64,000 nucleotides of DNA from positions 115,516,375-115,580,374 of the forward strand of contig JARCOQ010000002.1 in the NCBI GenBank assembly GCA_029207755.1, in the 5' to 3' direction. Under the pieces are notes generated by a model. That model was not told the DNA's origin. It ran no database searches and saw only the letters and a program-made list of their open reading frames with translations. This document shows, in pieces, positions 1 to 11,223 of the stretch (position 1 is the stretch's first letter; each line of letters opens with the position of its first letter). Source of the stretch: Chamaea fasciata. Taxonomy: Eukaryota > Chordata > Aves > Passeriformes > Sylviidae. A program made the position numbers and the translations under genes.

Positions 1-256
1 CTGTGGCTGTCCCCAGCCCTGCTGCCCCCAAACCAAAGGGACACTTCCCCAGTGACAAATTGGTGGCCCTGTCCTCACCCCTGGGTCCTCCATGACAAAG
101 GGACACTTCCCCAGTGACAAATTGGTGGCCCCTGTCCCCAGCCCTGCTGCCCCCAAGCCAAAAGGACACTTCACCAGTGACATACCGGTGGCCCTGTCCC
201 CACCCCTGGGCTCTCCAAGCCAAGGGGACACTTTCCTGGTGACAAACTGGTGGCCC
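1..256. repeat. 62-bp minisatellite, about 4 copies, open at the window edge
   Basis: Units of about 62 bp start near positions 8, 69, 131 and 193. Each runs CTGTCCCCAnCCCTG, then CCAAAGGGACACTTCC, then CAGTGACAAATTGGTGGCC. The units differ by point changes, and the array continues off the left edge. It lies in the RUNX1 intron upstream of the last coding exon. Confidence 0.8.
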
Positions 257-409
257 AGGTTCTGCCCCAGCCCTTCAGGGGCTTTCTGGGCAAAGGCTGC
301 TCCGAGGTTTTGGGGGATTTGTGGGGAGAGCAGAGAAACTGGGAATTTTAATAAATGAGCCGCGTGTGGATAAACCAGTCACGGAGTTAATTAGGTTGGC
401 AAAGGTCCC

Positions 410-640
410 AAAAGGTCACAGACTCCCAAGCTGTGACCCACGGCCACCGTGGCACCCTAAGTGTCACCTCCAGCTGTCCCTTGGGCACTCCAAACCTCCC
501 TGGGCAGCTCTTCCCGAGGCCTGAGCACCTTTCCCATGAGGAAATTCCTGCTGGTGTCCACCCTGAATCCCAAACTGGTTTGGGCTGGGAGGAACCTTAA
601 AGCTCATCTCATTCCCACCCCACTTTCCACTACCCCAGGT
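410..640 (-). mobile_element. CR1 LINE 3'-end fragments
   Basis: The stretch reads as antisense CR1: 'CTCCAAACCTCCCTGGGCAG', 'GCCTGAGCACC' and 'TTTGGGCTGGGAGGAACC', which are hallmark phrases of the avian CR1 3' region. It appears to be two abutting truncated pieces and is degenerate. Confidence 0.6.
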
Positions 641-2555
641 CGCTCCTGGGGTTGGGAACCCAACAGAGCATTGTCCAAAAGGGAGAAAAACCAGGGGAAA
701 GCGGCACTTTGGAGGCGTGGGGAGCAATTAAAACGCTTTCGATTGCCGAGGAATTACCAGACTGCCAAGGAATGGATGGCACAGACGTTCCAGCTCTGTT
801 TCCTTCTGTCCCCCTAAACCTGGAGCGGGTTTGGGGTGGGCATTGGCCGCGGTGGGGTTGGACATTTCCAACGTTGCAAGTGGATTTTCTTGCTTCCACA
901 TCCATCCGATCGCCCCGCAGAGCTTTAGAAGCCACCAGAAAAATGCAAAAAGGGAAAGCCACCCCCGATTCCACCGAGTTTAACTGTCCCCGAGCTGCAC
1001 ATCTTGAGCCAATCTGTGTGTGCAGCAGCAGGAATTTTCTCTAAATGAGCGAGAGCCGGATCATTCTAATTTGCATGGAGCTCCTGCAAAAAAAATCCCT
1101 CCTTGAACTCCACATCTTGCTCCCATTTGAAGGCTCAGGGTTTCTTCTGAGATCAGAGGGAACCTCTTGAACGTGCTCCAGCCCGTTCTGTTGTTGTCAT
1201 GTTTAGCTTGCTTTGAAAGCCTCACACCAAATCTCAATTATTTGTTAGGTCCGGGTGATAATTGCGTTGTTGAGAGGGCTGAAAACACAGGGAGCTTTCC
1301 AGAGAGGAGGGGAAAAAAAAAAAAAAAAAAAAGCACCATTTCTTCTTAAAAAAAAAAAAAAGTCTGTAAAAATTCTCATTCTTTATTTACACGGAATTAG
1401 AAATCGAAAATTAAGAAAAAGAAAAAATTAGAATGGCCCCTTTGTTTTCCACCAGGACCCCCAGGTCCTCCTCCATGGCCACAGGGGTTTTCCTTGGAGC
1501 TGGCGGAGCTTCTCCATGCCTCGTGGAGGAACCTAGAAAGGTTTTGTTCCCACGTCAGCATCCTTCTTTTCCTGCTCTGATTCCTTACGCTAAATGTCAT
1601 TCGGCGTTCCTGGGAAAATCCGTCACAATTTTTTCTGTCGCCCACCTTCGGTGCCTCTAAAAATTTCCTCTTTGGCAGAACCAAGAGCAAATTTGAGGAG
1701 GATTTTAGGCCCTCCCAGCTAAAGACCTGGAGTCTCCGAGAGAAAAACAACAAAATGGGATAAATTTGAACAGTCTTGACGTTAAATGTCATTACTCTGC
1801 TTTTTGCCAGGGCAGGACGAGCCCTCCTCTGATTAACGATGTGTCCAGGCAGTTTTTAGGAAGTTTCTCAGGAATGAGGTGTGGAAGCAACATTAAAAAT
1901 CTGGCAGGTGCCACTCGAACCCTGGCTCCTCCCGAGGTCCTGCTGCTCCGTTCCATCCTGTGTTTTCACGTGTTAAACCTAAAGGTGAAGGGGTTTAGGG
2001 GAATGAAGTGCGTTCCCATTAGTTTTCCAGAAAAAAAGGATGGCAGATCTTAAAGGAAGCAAAGAGCAAGTTCAGAACTCCTCTAAGAAATTGGGAACAG
2101 CTCATCAAGGTGGGCTGATGTGTCCCGATGAGCTTTCAGAGCTTGGCTCCGGAGTGTGTCTGCTCCAAGAATCCCAGACTCAGTCTGCTCCAGCTTGGAA
2201 TCCGGGGAGAGCCAAGGGCTTTGTTTTCCCTCTGCTCCTCCTCAGGAGTGTTTCCTTCAGCACACGGCTCCTCTGCTGCAGACTCCACGCCTTGGCTGCC
2301 AGGAGAAGTTGTTTTTCTTCTGGAAAGACCTTTTTTTTTTCTTTTTTTCTTTTTTTTTTTCCCATAATTATTATTGTTGTTATCTTAACCAGGCGGAGCT
2401 GCCAGCTCTGGGGATGAGACCTTCCATTAACCTGAGTCACGATGAGGATCCTTCCTAAAGAGGATCTGCTCCACTTGTTTAATGTGGGCAGGGAAAGAGA
2501 GGATGGGGCTGGATGTAATTCCATGGATGTCAGACAGAGCAGGATTTGACTCTCC
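641..2555. other. RUNX1 last-intron sequence, no gene seen
   Basis: This is single-copy-looking intronic DNA with A-runs near 1313-1332 and 1348-1361 and a T-rich run at 2331-2362. The short open frames have no recognisable domain and no splice support. Confidence 0.6.
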
Positions 2556-3465
<910 letters not shown>

Positions 3466-3987
3466 GGGGAGCGGCTCAAAAAAGGGGGTCGAGGACTGAC
3501 GGGATTTCCCCCCGTTTTCCCGGAGGGATTCCCAGAAAACTTCCTTCTTGCGGGGGCGCCCGCCGCGTTCGTCGTCCGCGAGTTTCGGGAGCGAACCTTT
3601 GCGAAAGTTGGCGCTCGCCAAGGAGCGTTGGCTTCGCCGAGTCGTTTCGGTGAAGAATTCCCGGCAGGAGAAGGAGCTTCTGGAAAGGAGGAGGGCCCGG
3701 CTGGCGGTGCAGAGGTAGCGAAGGATGGGTAGAAGGGATTCCATTATCCAGCCTGATTCCAGGCCTGTGGCTTTCCCAACGTGCCCGGCCTTGGAGGTCT
3801 CCACAAGCCCTAAAAAGAGAGTTTCGGTTCGCTTCTATTTTTAAGAGTTAAAAACGCTAAAAAAAAAAAAAAAAAAAAAATCCCCTCCCACCACCAAAAA
3901 AAAACCCCAAAAATAAGTCTTAGCGAGTTTACTGCATCTTATGGACGTGTTAAGGGTAAGGAAGTATAGGAAGATTCCCAGAGGGAA

Positions 3988-3995
3988 ACTGTGAA
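3988..3995 (+). promoter_or_regulatory. candidate miR-27 target site in the RUNX1 3' UTR
   Basis: ACTGTGAA is a perfect 8-mer match to the miR-27 seed. Regulation of RUNX1 by miR-27 is established in mammals. Use of this site in a bird is inference. Confidence 0.45.
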
Positions 3996-4439
3996 CGCTT
4001 CTGTTTTAGCAATGCTGTGAATGAGAGGTTTTATATGTTGGACTTGGTTCTTTCTTTTCTTCGTTTTGTTTATATATTCCAAAGAAGACGGAATTTTTTA
4101 TTACTGGGGGGGTTTTTTTGTTTTGTTTCGGGTTTCGGGTTTTTTTTGGTGTTTTTCGGTTTGTTTTTTGAGGGTTTTTTTAGGATGCAGCTCATCCTGC
4201 TTTGCATCTAATTTGTTTTATTTCTCTCGGCACCTTATAAATTGCAAAGGAAAAAAAAAAGATTTTGCTCTTTTTTTTTTTTTTTTTTTTAATCACGCTT
4301 GCTTCTTTCTTGCTTTGTCAACCGAAAGAATCAGCCCCTTTTTCAATGAGTTAATTTAACTTTTTATCTCTTGGATTTTTTTTTTTTTTTAACACAACGG
4401 CTACAGCCTTGGGTCATTTTCAACTACTGTATTTCTTTG

Positions 4440-4525
4440 ATGAGTTCATTGATATTTATGCTTGATATTTAGACTTTTCTTATTTGTTGATACTATTATT
4501 ATTTAAATATGCCTATATTAAAAAA
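4440..4525 (+). promoter_or_regulatory. AU-rich element-like block in the RUNX1 3' UTR
   Basis: The block contains several ATTTA cores (GATATTTATG, GATATTTAGA, TTATTTAAAT) in an otherwise T/A-rich run just before a poly(A) tract. This resembles mRNA-destabilising AU-rich elements. Function is inferred. Confidence 0.35.
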
Positions 4526-4864
4526 AAAAAATTATCAGCAATTGCCTTTTTTTGGTAGCAGCCAAAGTCAAATTTCTCACATTGAAAAAGGCTGGGAGTA
4601 ACGATGGGCAAAAGTGACCTCCTAATTCCCTAAAAATATTGTTTACAATTATCTCGCTCTCATTTTTACTCAGCTTAAGATCCTCGGAGGCATTGAGGTG
4701 CCCAATTCCTGCTGGAAGGCACCAAAATCCCCGGGAATTTCTGTACCTTTTCCAAGTGGTGGAGTCATCTCTCCCTCCTCCGACTTTGTCACCAAGTGGT
4801 GACCCTCAGGATCAGGAATCAGGATGTAGATACTTCCTAAGGCAAATTCAATATTCCCTAATTA

Positions 4865-5147
4865 AATACCTGCCCGCTGGAGGGACAGGACACAGGGAAT
4901 GGCTTCCCACTGCCGGAGGGCAGGGCTGGATGGGATCTTGGGAATTAGGAATTGTTCCCTGGCAGGGTGGGCAGGCCCTGGAATAGAATTCCCAGATTTG
5001 CTGTGGCTGCCCCTGGATCTCTGGAAGTGTCCAATCCAGGTTGGAGCACCCTGGGATGGTGGAAGGTGTCCCTGCCCTTGGCAGTTTTGGTGGATGAGCT
5101 TTAAGATCTCTTCCAACCCAAACCATTCCCTGGTTCTGTGATTCCGG
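4865..5147 (+). mobile_element. CR1 LINE inside the RUNX1 3' UTR
   Basis: Sense CR1 from 'GAATAGAATTCCCAGATTTG' and 'CTGCCCCTGGATCTCTGG' to the terminal 'TTCCAACCCAAACCATTCCC' and 'TTCTGTGATTC' tail. It is 5'-truncated and lies in the same orientation as the mRNA. Confidence 0.8.
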
Positions 5148-5684
5148 TGGAAGTCCTGGCTCTGAGGGGATCTGGGGGAGATTTGCTCCCAGGATTTCTG
5201 TGCAGCACAAGAGCCACGTCCCATCCTGCTGGCAAACAGATCCCTTCCTGCACGGGGCTCTCAAACTCACCTGGAAAGCTCCAGAAAAATCCAGGGCCTG
5301 GACAATCCTTCCATTTCCATCTCCCAGGAGAAGAGGAGGGCCGTTTAAAGTTGGTGTTGTGCCCTGTAGTAAATCTACAAGGCTTTTACTAGGAGCAGGC
5401 TCGGCACGGAGCCGTCACCTCCGCCCGCCCGTGTCCCAGCACAAACATATCAGTTGTCACTGTAAACGTTTTTTTGGCACTATTTTGTTGAGGGTTTGCT
5501 CTGAAAGCAGCTCTTGTACTACTCCTGAACTCCAAACTGCTGATGTCGACGCGTTGTGCGCGCGCGTCCCAAACGAGCTGATTGTTATTTAATGTACCTC
5601 TCAGAGCGGAGAAACAATTGCAGGTCAACTCGGAGAGTATTTGAAAGCAGGGCTTCAGATCAGTGTTTGATGTCGTGAAATTTA

Positions 5685-5735
5685 AAGAAAAAAAAAAAAA
5701 GAAAAAAAAAAAGAAAGAAAAAAAAAGTTAAAAGG
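5685..5735. repeat. A-rich simple repeat
   Basis: Interrupted poly(A) with GAAA units in the RUNX1 3' UTR. Confidence 0.7.
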
Positions 5736-5819
5736 GTTCAAAATTAAAAAGATCCTTGGCTGCAGGCAGCAAAACAGCTGGACTTATTTAAAACCATTTG
5801 TTTTTCAAGTTTTCTCTTT

Positions 5820-5840
5820 TATATATATATATATATATAT
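5820..5840. repeat. (TA)n microsatellite
   Basis: About ten TA dinucleotides in a row in the RUNX1 3' UTR. Confidence 0.85.
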
Positions 5841-5873
5841 GATTTTGCTTCTTTGTTTCATTTGGATGCAGTA

Positions 5874-5880
5874 GCACTTT
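5874..5880 (+). promoter_or_regulatory. candidate miR-17/20/106 family seed site
   Basis: GCACTTT matches the miR-17 family seed. Mammalian RUNX1 is a reported target of this family. A seven-base match alone is weak evidence. Confidence 0.25.
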
Positions 5881-6419
5881 GGTATTGAGAAGAATCGAAG
5901 AATTTCCATTGTCAATGAGGTCGTTTTTGTGCAGAAAATAGGGAGCGTTTCAAGAGATCTCAGCAAAAAAAAAAAAAAAAAAAAAGCCCAGAATGCTTCT
6001 GTTAAAACACATGGCCTTGTGCTTTTCATTTAATGGAATAGCCCTTGATCATTTTCCAGAGTTTGCTCTGAAAAAGGACAGAAAACATCCAAATCCTATC
6101 AGAAATATATTTGGAAAGCCTGGAGACCCTGCTGAAAACAGAAACACGGGAACCCCTCCTGGCTGTAGCGTTCCCACAGTTGGACTCTCACCTCTTCAGT
6201 ACCCTAAAAAAAAAAAGTCCCTCATCACCGAGCAGTAGCATTCAGCACATTCTGTGCAATCCAAACCCTGATTTATTTCAAATCCTAATTGATTGCAGCT
6301 CTCACATCTGCCTCGTGACTGGACCACCAGCGTGTACAGAGCTGGGAGTGGAAACACAGCAGGGAGAGGAGCTTGGAGGAGCCAGGAAGGGCCAGGTGAC
6401 CCAGGGAGGGGATTTTAGC

Positions 6420-6712
6420 AAAATCATGGAGTGATAGGATGAGGGGGGGATGGTATTAAGATGAAGGAGGGCAGGGTTAGATGGGATATTTGGGATAAAT
6501 TCAACCCTGTGAAATTTGTGAAGCCCTGGCACAGGGTGCCCAGAGAGGTTGTGGATTCCCCATCCCTGGAAGTGCCCAGGGCCAGGTTGGATAGAACTTG
6601 GAGCAGCCTGGGACACTGGAAGGCGTCCCTGCCATGGCAGGGGTGCCACTGGATGGGATTTAAGGTCCCTTCCAGCCCAAACCATTCCATGATTTGATGA
6701 TTCCATGAGTTC
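6420..6712 (+). mobile_element. CR1 LINE inside the RUNX1 3' UTR (second copy)
   Basis: Sense CR1: 'AAGCCCTGGCACAGGGTGCC', 'GATTCCCCATCCCTGGAAGT', and the terminal 'CAGCCCAAACCATTCCATGA' followed by TTTGATGATTCCATGA octamer-like tail repeats. Confidence 0.85.
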
Positions 6713-8163
6713 AGCCCGGTGGCAGAGGTGAGGTTGGTGTGGTCACCGAGGTGAGCTCAATGTGGTCACCAAGTGAGGTCAACGTGGTCACCACTTTCCC
6801 AGGGACGCCACAACCTCCTTTCTGTTCAGCCCTTTTAGCCCCCAGAATTGAAACCCACCCACCCATCCTGGAAGCTAAAAATCAGGGATTCACAGGAAAT
6901 CCTAAAGGTGAGGTTTGATTTGGTTCTCCCCGGTGTGGACGAGATGAGGAAATACAAAACTGGCCACCACCACATTTCCCTGTGTCCTTAATGACACTTT
7001 CCTGGAATTTCCCAGTGTTTCCCATGTTTCTTATTGCCAGCAACCAAATTTGGGAGCCCAACCTCTCTGGGTATGTCCAGCACTGCAAAGGAAAGGGAAA
7101 GCCAAGCTCATTATCCCTGGCAATTCATCTGTTTAATCACTGTGGCTTTCAGCGTATTCACTCAGCAGAAACCACAGTTTCCTCAAATATTTGCTTTTGT
7201 AGCCACCACTGAGGATGGCAAAGTTTTTTCAAGGCTGTGAAAATGCTCTCATGTCTTTACTTTCGTATTTTGAGAGCGCTTAAACAGGCAGGATAAAAAA
7301 AAAAAGACATTTGGATTAAACATTTCCCCCATCTCCAAATTTGAGTGTATAATTATCTATTTTTATATGGATATAATATAATATGTATATATTTATATTG
7401 CTTTATCATCCTGGGGAGGTGAACGGGGTCAGAAAAAGAGAATTCTTGTGCTTCTGCTCTGGGGCTGCATCAGCAGAGTGCTGTAGGTACCTCGCCCTCC
7501 CGAAATCCAGCTCCTGCCTGTCCTTACTCTCAGCTTGGGTGCTCCTTCCACAGCTCCTCGTCCACGTCAAACATCTCCCCGCGTAAGTTCTGCTGGCTCT
7601 GAGGGCAAATATTTCCCTCTCCAAGAACATTTAAACTCATTTAAGAATTCCTGCTGGCTCTCAGGGCACTGGAGAGGAGCTTTAGTGCATGGAAAGAGGA
7701 TGCAGTGAAGGGTTTGATTTGTACAATGCTGCCAAATTCTCCGCCGGGAAGGAGAGAATTCCTCTCCTCCGAACAGCCTTTGCCAAAACATCCCAAATTT
7801 CCCTGCTCAGACACTCACTGCTGCTTCCTGGGTGAGCTTTCCCACGGGTGCGTCGGAAATCCAGCGAGGAGTGGATCCGTTTTCTGTCCTCAGAGCAAAA
7901 CTCCGCCTCGTTTTCCTGCCTCGTACCATTTTCCCTTTGGAATTTTTGTTCACCTCGCTGGGTCAGCCCCGACCACTCGGCGTTTTTTTCTCCTTGTCCT
8001 TCGAGGGTTGCATCCCCAGATGTCACTTGTATTTATGTCTGTAAATAGATTTCCGAAGCTTCCTAGCCAAAATATTTAGTGCTTGTAATTACTCTGCGTT
8101 TTTCTCTTTGTTTTTTTTTTTTTCCTCTGTGTTTTTAATGAACTTACCTTTGTGTTCGCTGAA

Positions 8164-8171
8164 ATACTGTA
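8164..8171 (+). promoter_or_regulatory. candidate miR-144 seed site
   Basis: ATACTGTA is an 8-mer match for the miR-144 seed. miR-144 is an erythroid miRNA, so the site suits a haematopoietic transcript, but function is inferred. Confidence 0.3.
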
Positions 8172-8921
8172 GTGAGACTTATTTCTTTTCCCAGTTAGTT
8201 ATTTTTAGGCTTCAAGAGGAACTACATTTTATTCACTTTTGTAAACAGTTATAGCATGGTCTCTATCCAACATCCTTCACTTTTTTTTTTTTTTTTTTGT
8301 GGTAGGGGAAAAACAAACGTGCAAAGAAAAAAAAAATTAAAAAATTCTGTGGGTTATTTGTGGTATTTTGGGTTGGACAATTCCAGCTCTTTTTAAATCC
8401 AAAATTTCAGTGTGACGTGGTGAGGCTGAGGGGGGGGACACAGCCCCATCAGAGTGGCACCAAAGGGAATTTGTTCAGCATTTTCTGGCTCTGTTTACAA
8501 AACAGTTTCCCTTTCACGCTGAACTTTTCCTGAAGGGGAAACCATCAGGTTGGGGATTTTTTATTTTTTTGGGGTGGGGGGTTGATTGCCAAGGATTTTT
8601 CTTCCTGGGAAGGGAGGGAGAGCAGGGGGTGGCTGCTGATTTTTGGAACCAGATAGGAAAAGACAAGAAATTTTTTCCTCCCCCCCCCCCCAGAAATCTC
8701 TAGATGCCACCCCAGGGTAAATTCTTGCTGTCCACAGGGATGGCTGTGTCCAGCACCACAGGAGAATTCATTGCAACTACCCAGAGCAGCTGGACTGCTG
8801 CAGTAGTTCTAATGAACACTTTTCTTCCTTTATTTTTCTTTTTCTTCCTTTCTTTCTTTCTTTCTTTCTTTGTACCACAGTTTCCTCTGTAAATTCAATA
8901 TCATAATTAGTGTGAATGACA

Positions 8922-8927
8922 AATAAA
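8922..8927 (+). terminator. RUNX1 polyadenylation signal (candidate distal site)
   Basis: AATAAA lies within GACAAATAAAAATGTTTGAC, followed about 20-30 bp later by a GT-rich stretch (ATGCAGGTGAGCCTGGTG). It is the most complete poly(A) signal downstream of the RUNX1 stop, and repeat-poor sequence precedes it. Confidence 0.6.
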
Positions 8928-8945
8928 AATGTTTGACAAGTATGC

Positions 8946-10300
8946 AGGTGAGCCTGGTGCATTCTTTTAGCTGGGAGGGAAAAAAAATAAAAAACCTCTC
9001 AGGGAAAAAGGAGCCATCAACAAGAGGGTGCTGAGCGTGTGGCACTCACAACATCAAAAATAGGTTTCAATATATGGTTTTTTGGGGGGCTTTGAAGTCC
9101 CTTCCAACCCAAACCATTCCGTGATTCCATGAAACGGGATTTTGCATCTACAGAAGTCCAATAATTGCATTTTACCCCTGGCTCATCAATTAAAATTCAG
9201 TATTTCAGATTCACCTACGGCTCTTATTTTTCTTCATCTTTTCCTTCTTGGATCGGATCCTTTTAGGTCCTCATGGTTTGAACTTTCCTTGAGGAGCACC
9301 AAAATAGATTTTAAGGTCACGTTACTTCAAAGAATTTTTTTCTCTTTAGAGAAAAAAAACAAAGAGAAAAAAATTTATCTATCTGTTTATTTATCTAAAG
9401 AGAAAAAAGGGTTGGGGTTTTTTTTCTTTTTAACTAAACAATGAAACAGAAGTGTTAATGAAACATTACTACGGGTGGTACCAAGCTTTCAAAATGAGAA
9501 AAACATATTGAAAGTTCATTTTCAAAGCCTCTGTATGCAGAGATATCTGTAGATATAGGTAAAACACCTTCTAATATTGGCCCTGCACAAGATATTGCAT
9601 AATATTAAAGAAGTTTTCCGTAATATCCTTCTCCACAATAATCAGGAAATCATATAATGGTTGGGCAGGGTCTTAAAGATCCCTGCTGTGGGCAGGGAAC
9701 CTTCCAGAACCAGATTGTTATATTTATGTATATAATTTTTATATATATTTTATATATACAAGGATTGGCTTTCAGCTGCTCCTCTCAGTGAAGTGAAAAA
9801 CCAGCTACAAAGCGAATATATCAAAGGTGCATTTTTTCCTCTGACAGCTCGTAGAGTAACCCTCCATCTCTCCAACCATAACCCCTATTTTCTGTTTGAA
9901 ATGAAGGCCAGAACACTAAGAGGAAACAGTGGCTGAATCTTTAGAGGTACAAACGTTGGCACCCCCGTCTCTGAAGTGGTTTTTGCTTTTCCTGCTCAGC
10001 GCGGCCCCCTGACGTTTCCTTCCAGCACGACCCGAAAACGTTGCGCTCGTGACTCCCCTGCAGATTCCTCCCCTGACCCCGTGAAACTCAAAGAGTTTTC
10101 CCCCTCGAGGCGGAGCACTGGGTTTATTTTGTCTCTGGTTTTGACAGGCGGGAAAAGAAGCCACAAATAGCGATAGTCAAAACAAGCCCCAAAAATACGA
10201 CACCCAGGGGCATCTCAGCAGAAATATTTCGCCGCTGGGTTTTGGAGATTGTGCAGAGAACGGAGCAGCAGAGCTCTGGTTGTGGAGAGGAAGGGAAGGC
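8946..10300. other. intergenic sequence between RUNX1 and the minisatellite cluster
   Basis: No gene seen. It holds a lone CR1 tail at about 9085-9135, AT-rich stretches near 9720-9765, and unremarkable single-copy DNA. Confidence 0.55.
9080..9135 (+). mobile_element. CR1 3' tail only
   Basis: 'CTTTGAAGTCCCTTCCAACC' then 'CAAACCATTCCGTGATTCC' is the extreme 3' terminus of a sense CR1. Confidence 0.7.
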
Positions 10301-10301
10301 T

Positions 10302-10732
10302 GATCCATGGATCCCACTCTGAGCAGGTCCATGGATCCCACTCTGAGCAGATCCATGGATTCCACTTTAAGCAGATCCATGAATCTCACTTGGAGCAGAA
10401 GCATGGATCCCACTCTGAGCAGATCCGTAGATCCCACTTTGAGAAGATCCATGGATCCCACTTTGAGAAGATCCATGGATCCCACTTGAAGCAGATCCAT
10501 TAATCCCACTTGGAGCAGATCCATGGATTCCACTTGGAGAAGATCCATGGGTCCCACTTGGAGAAGATCCATGGGTCCCACTTGGAGCAGACCCATGGAT
10601 CTGTCTTGGAGCAGATCCATGGGTCCCACTTGGAGAAGATCCATGGATCCCACCTGGAGCAGATCCATGGACCCACCTTGGAGCAGAACCATGGACCCAC
10701 CTTGGAGCAGATCCATGGATCCCACTGCCTGT
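10302..10732. repeat. 24-bp minisatellite, about 18 copies
   Basis: The unit is GATCCATGGATCCCACTTGG then AGCA, with variants (ACTCTGAGCA, ACTTTGAGAA). Its 24-bp period is a multiple of three, so frames stay open on both strands (for example HGSHLEQI on + and DLLQVGSM on -). The palindromic core ATCCATGGAT is conserved in most copies. There is no sign of a real gene around it. Confidence 0.95.
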
Positions 10733-11223
10733 CCTTGTGGGAAAGGCCATGTCCTCCTTCCTGGGCAGGCAGCTGGACCGAGGAGAATCCCTGCCATCCC
10801 CAAATTCCCCAGTTTCCGGAGCGGTTGTGCCACTCCAGGGCCGTGGCAGCTCCTCGCTGCTGGGTGAGCTCCCCCTCCTGCCCCTCTGCCTCCCTCCCTG
10901 CCCAGGGCAGCTGGAAAAGAGGGATGTGAGAGCCCACGGGAGCCAGGGCAGCCCCCTGGGACCCAGAGGTGACCCCACCGCACCAGTTTGGGCAACTGGG
11001 GACGTCCAGCTCAACCCTCCCCGTGTGGAGAGAGGGAGGAGGAGGAGGAGAGGGCACAGAAGGTGATGAAGACCAAGGCGGGAGGCTGCCGGTGGTGACG
11101 GGAGGGTGAATGCAAAACGTTGTTGACTTCTTGTGGCACATCACGCCCAGCTTTTAATGAGCTCTAATTACAGAGGCCACTGTTGGAGGGCTCATTAAGC
11201 ACCAGCAGCCCTCAAGGCACCGT
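10733..11223. other. GC-rich spacer between two minisatellites
   Basis: No repeat unit or domain was recognised. Frames from the 24-bp array run into this segment but lack supporting features. Confidence 0.5.

Larger units (their letters stand above)
3466..8945 (+). other. RUNX1: RUNX1 3' untranslated region
   Basis: The sequence after the RUNX1 stop has no coding gene. It contains long A and T runs (3860-3880, 4270-4290), an AU-rich block with several ATTTA cores near 4440-4520, two CR1 insertions, and a conserved-looking tail that ends in a canonical polyadenylation signal at 8922. A length of about 5.4 kb fits the long RUNX1 3' UTR known in mammals. The exact 3' end is inferred from the signal and has not been observed. 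Confidence 0.75.

Noticed and set aside
4017..4359. Hydrophobic short ORFs after RUNX1
   Set aside because: T-rich 3' UTR sequence, with no homology and no start context.
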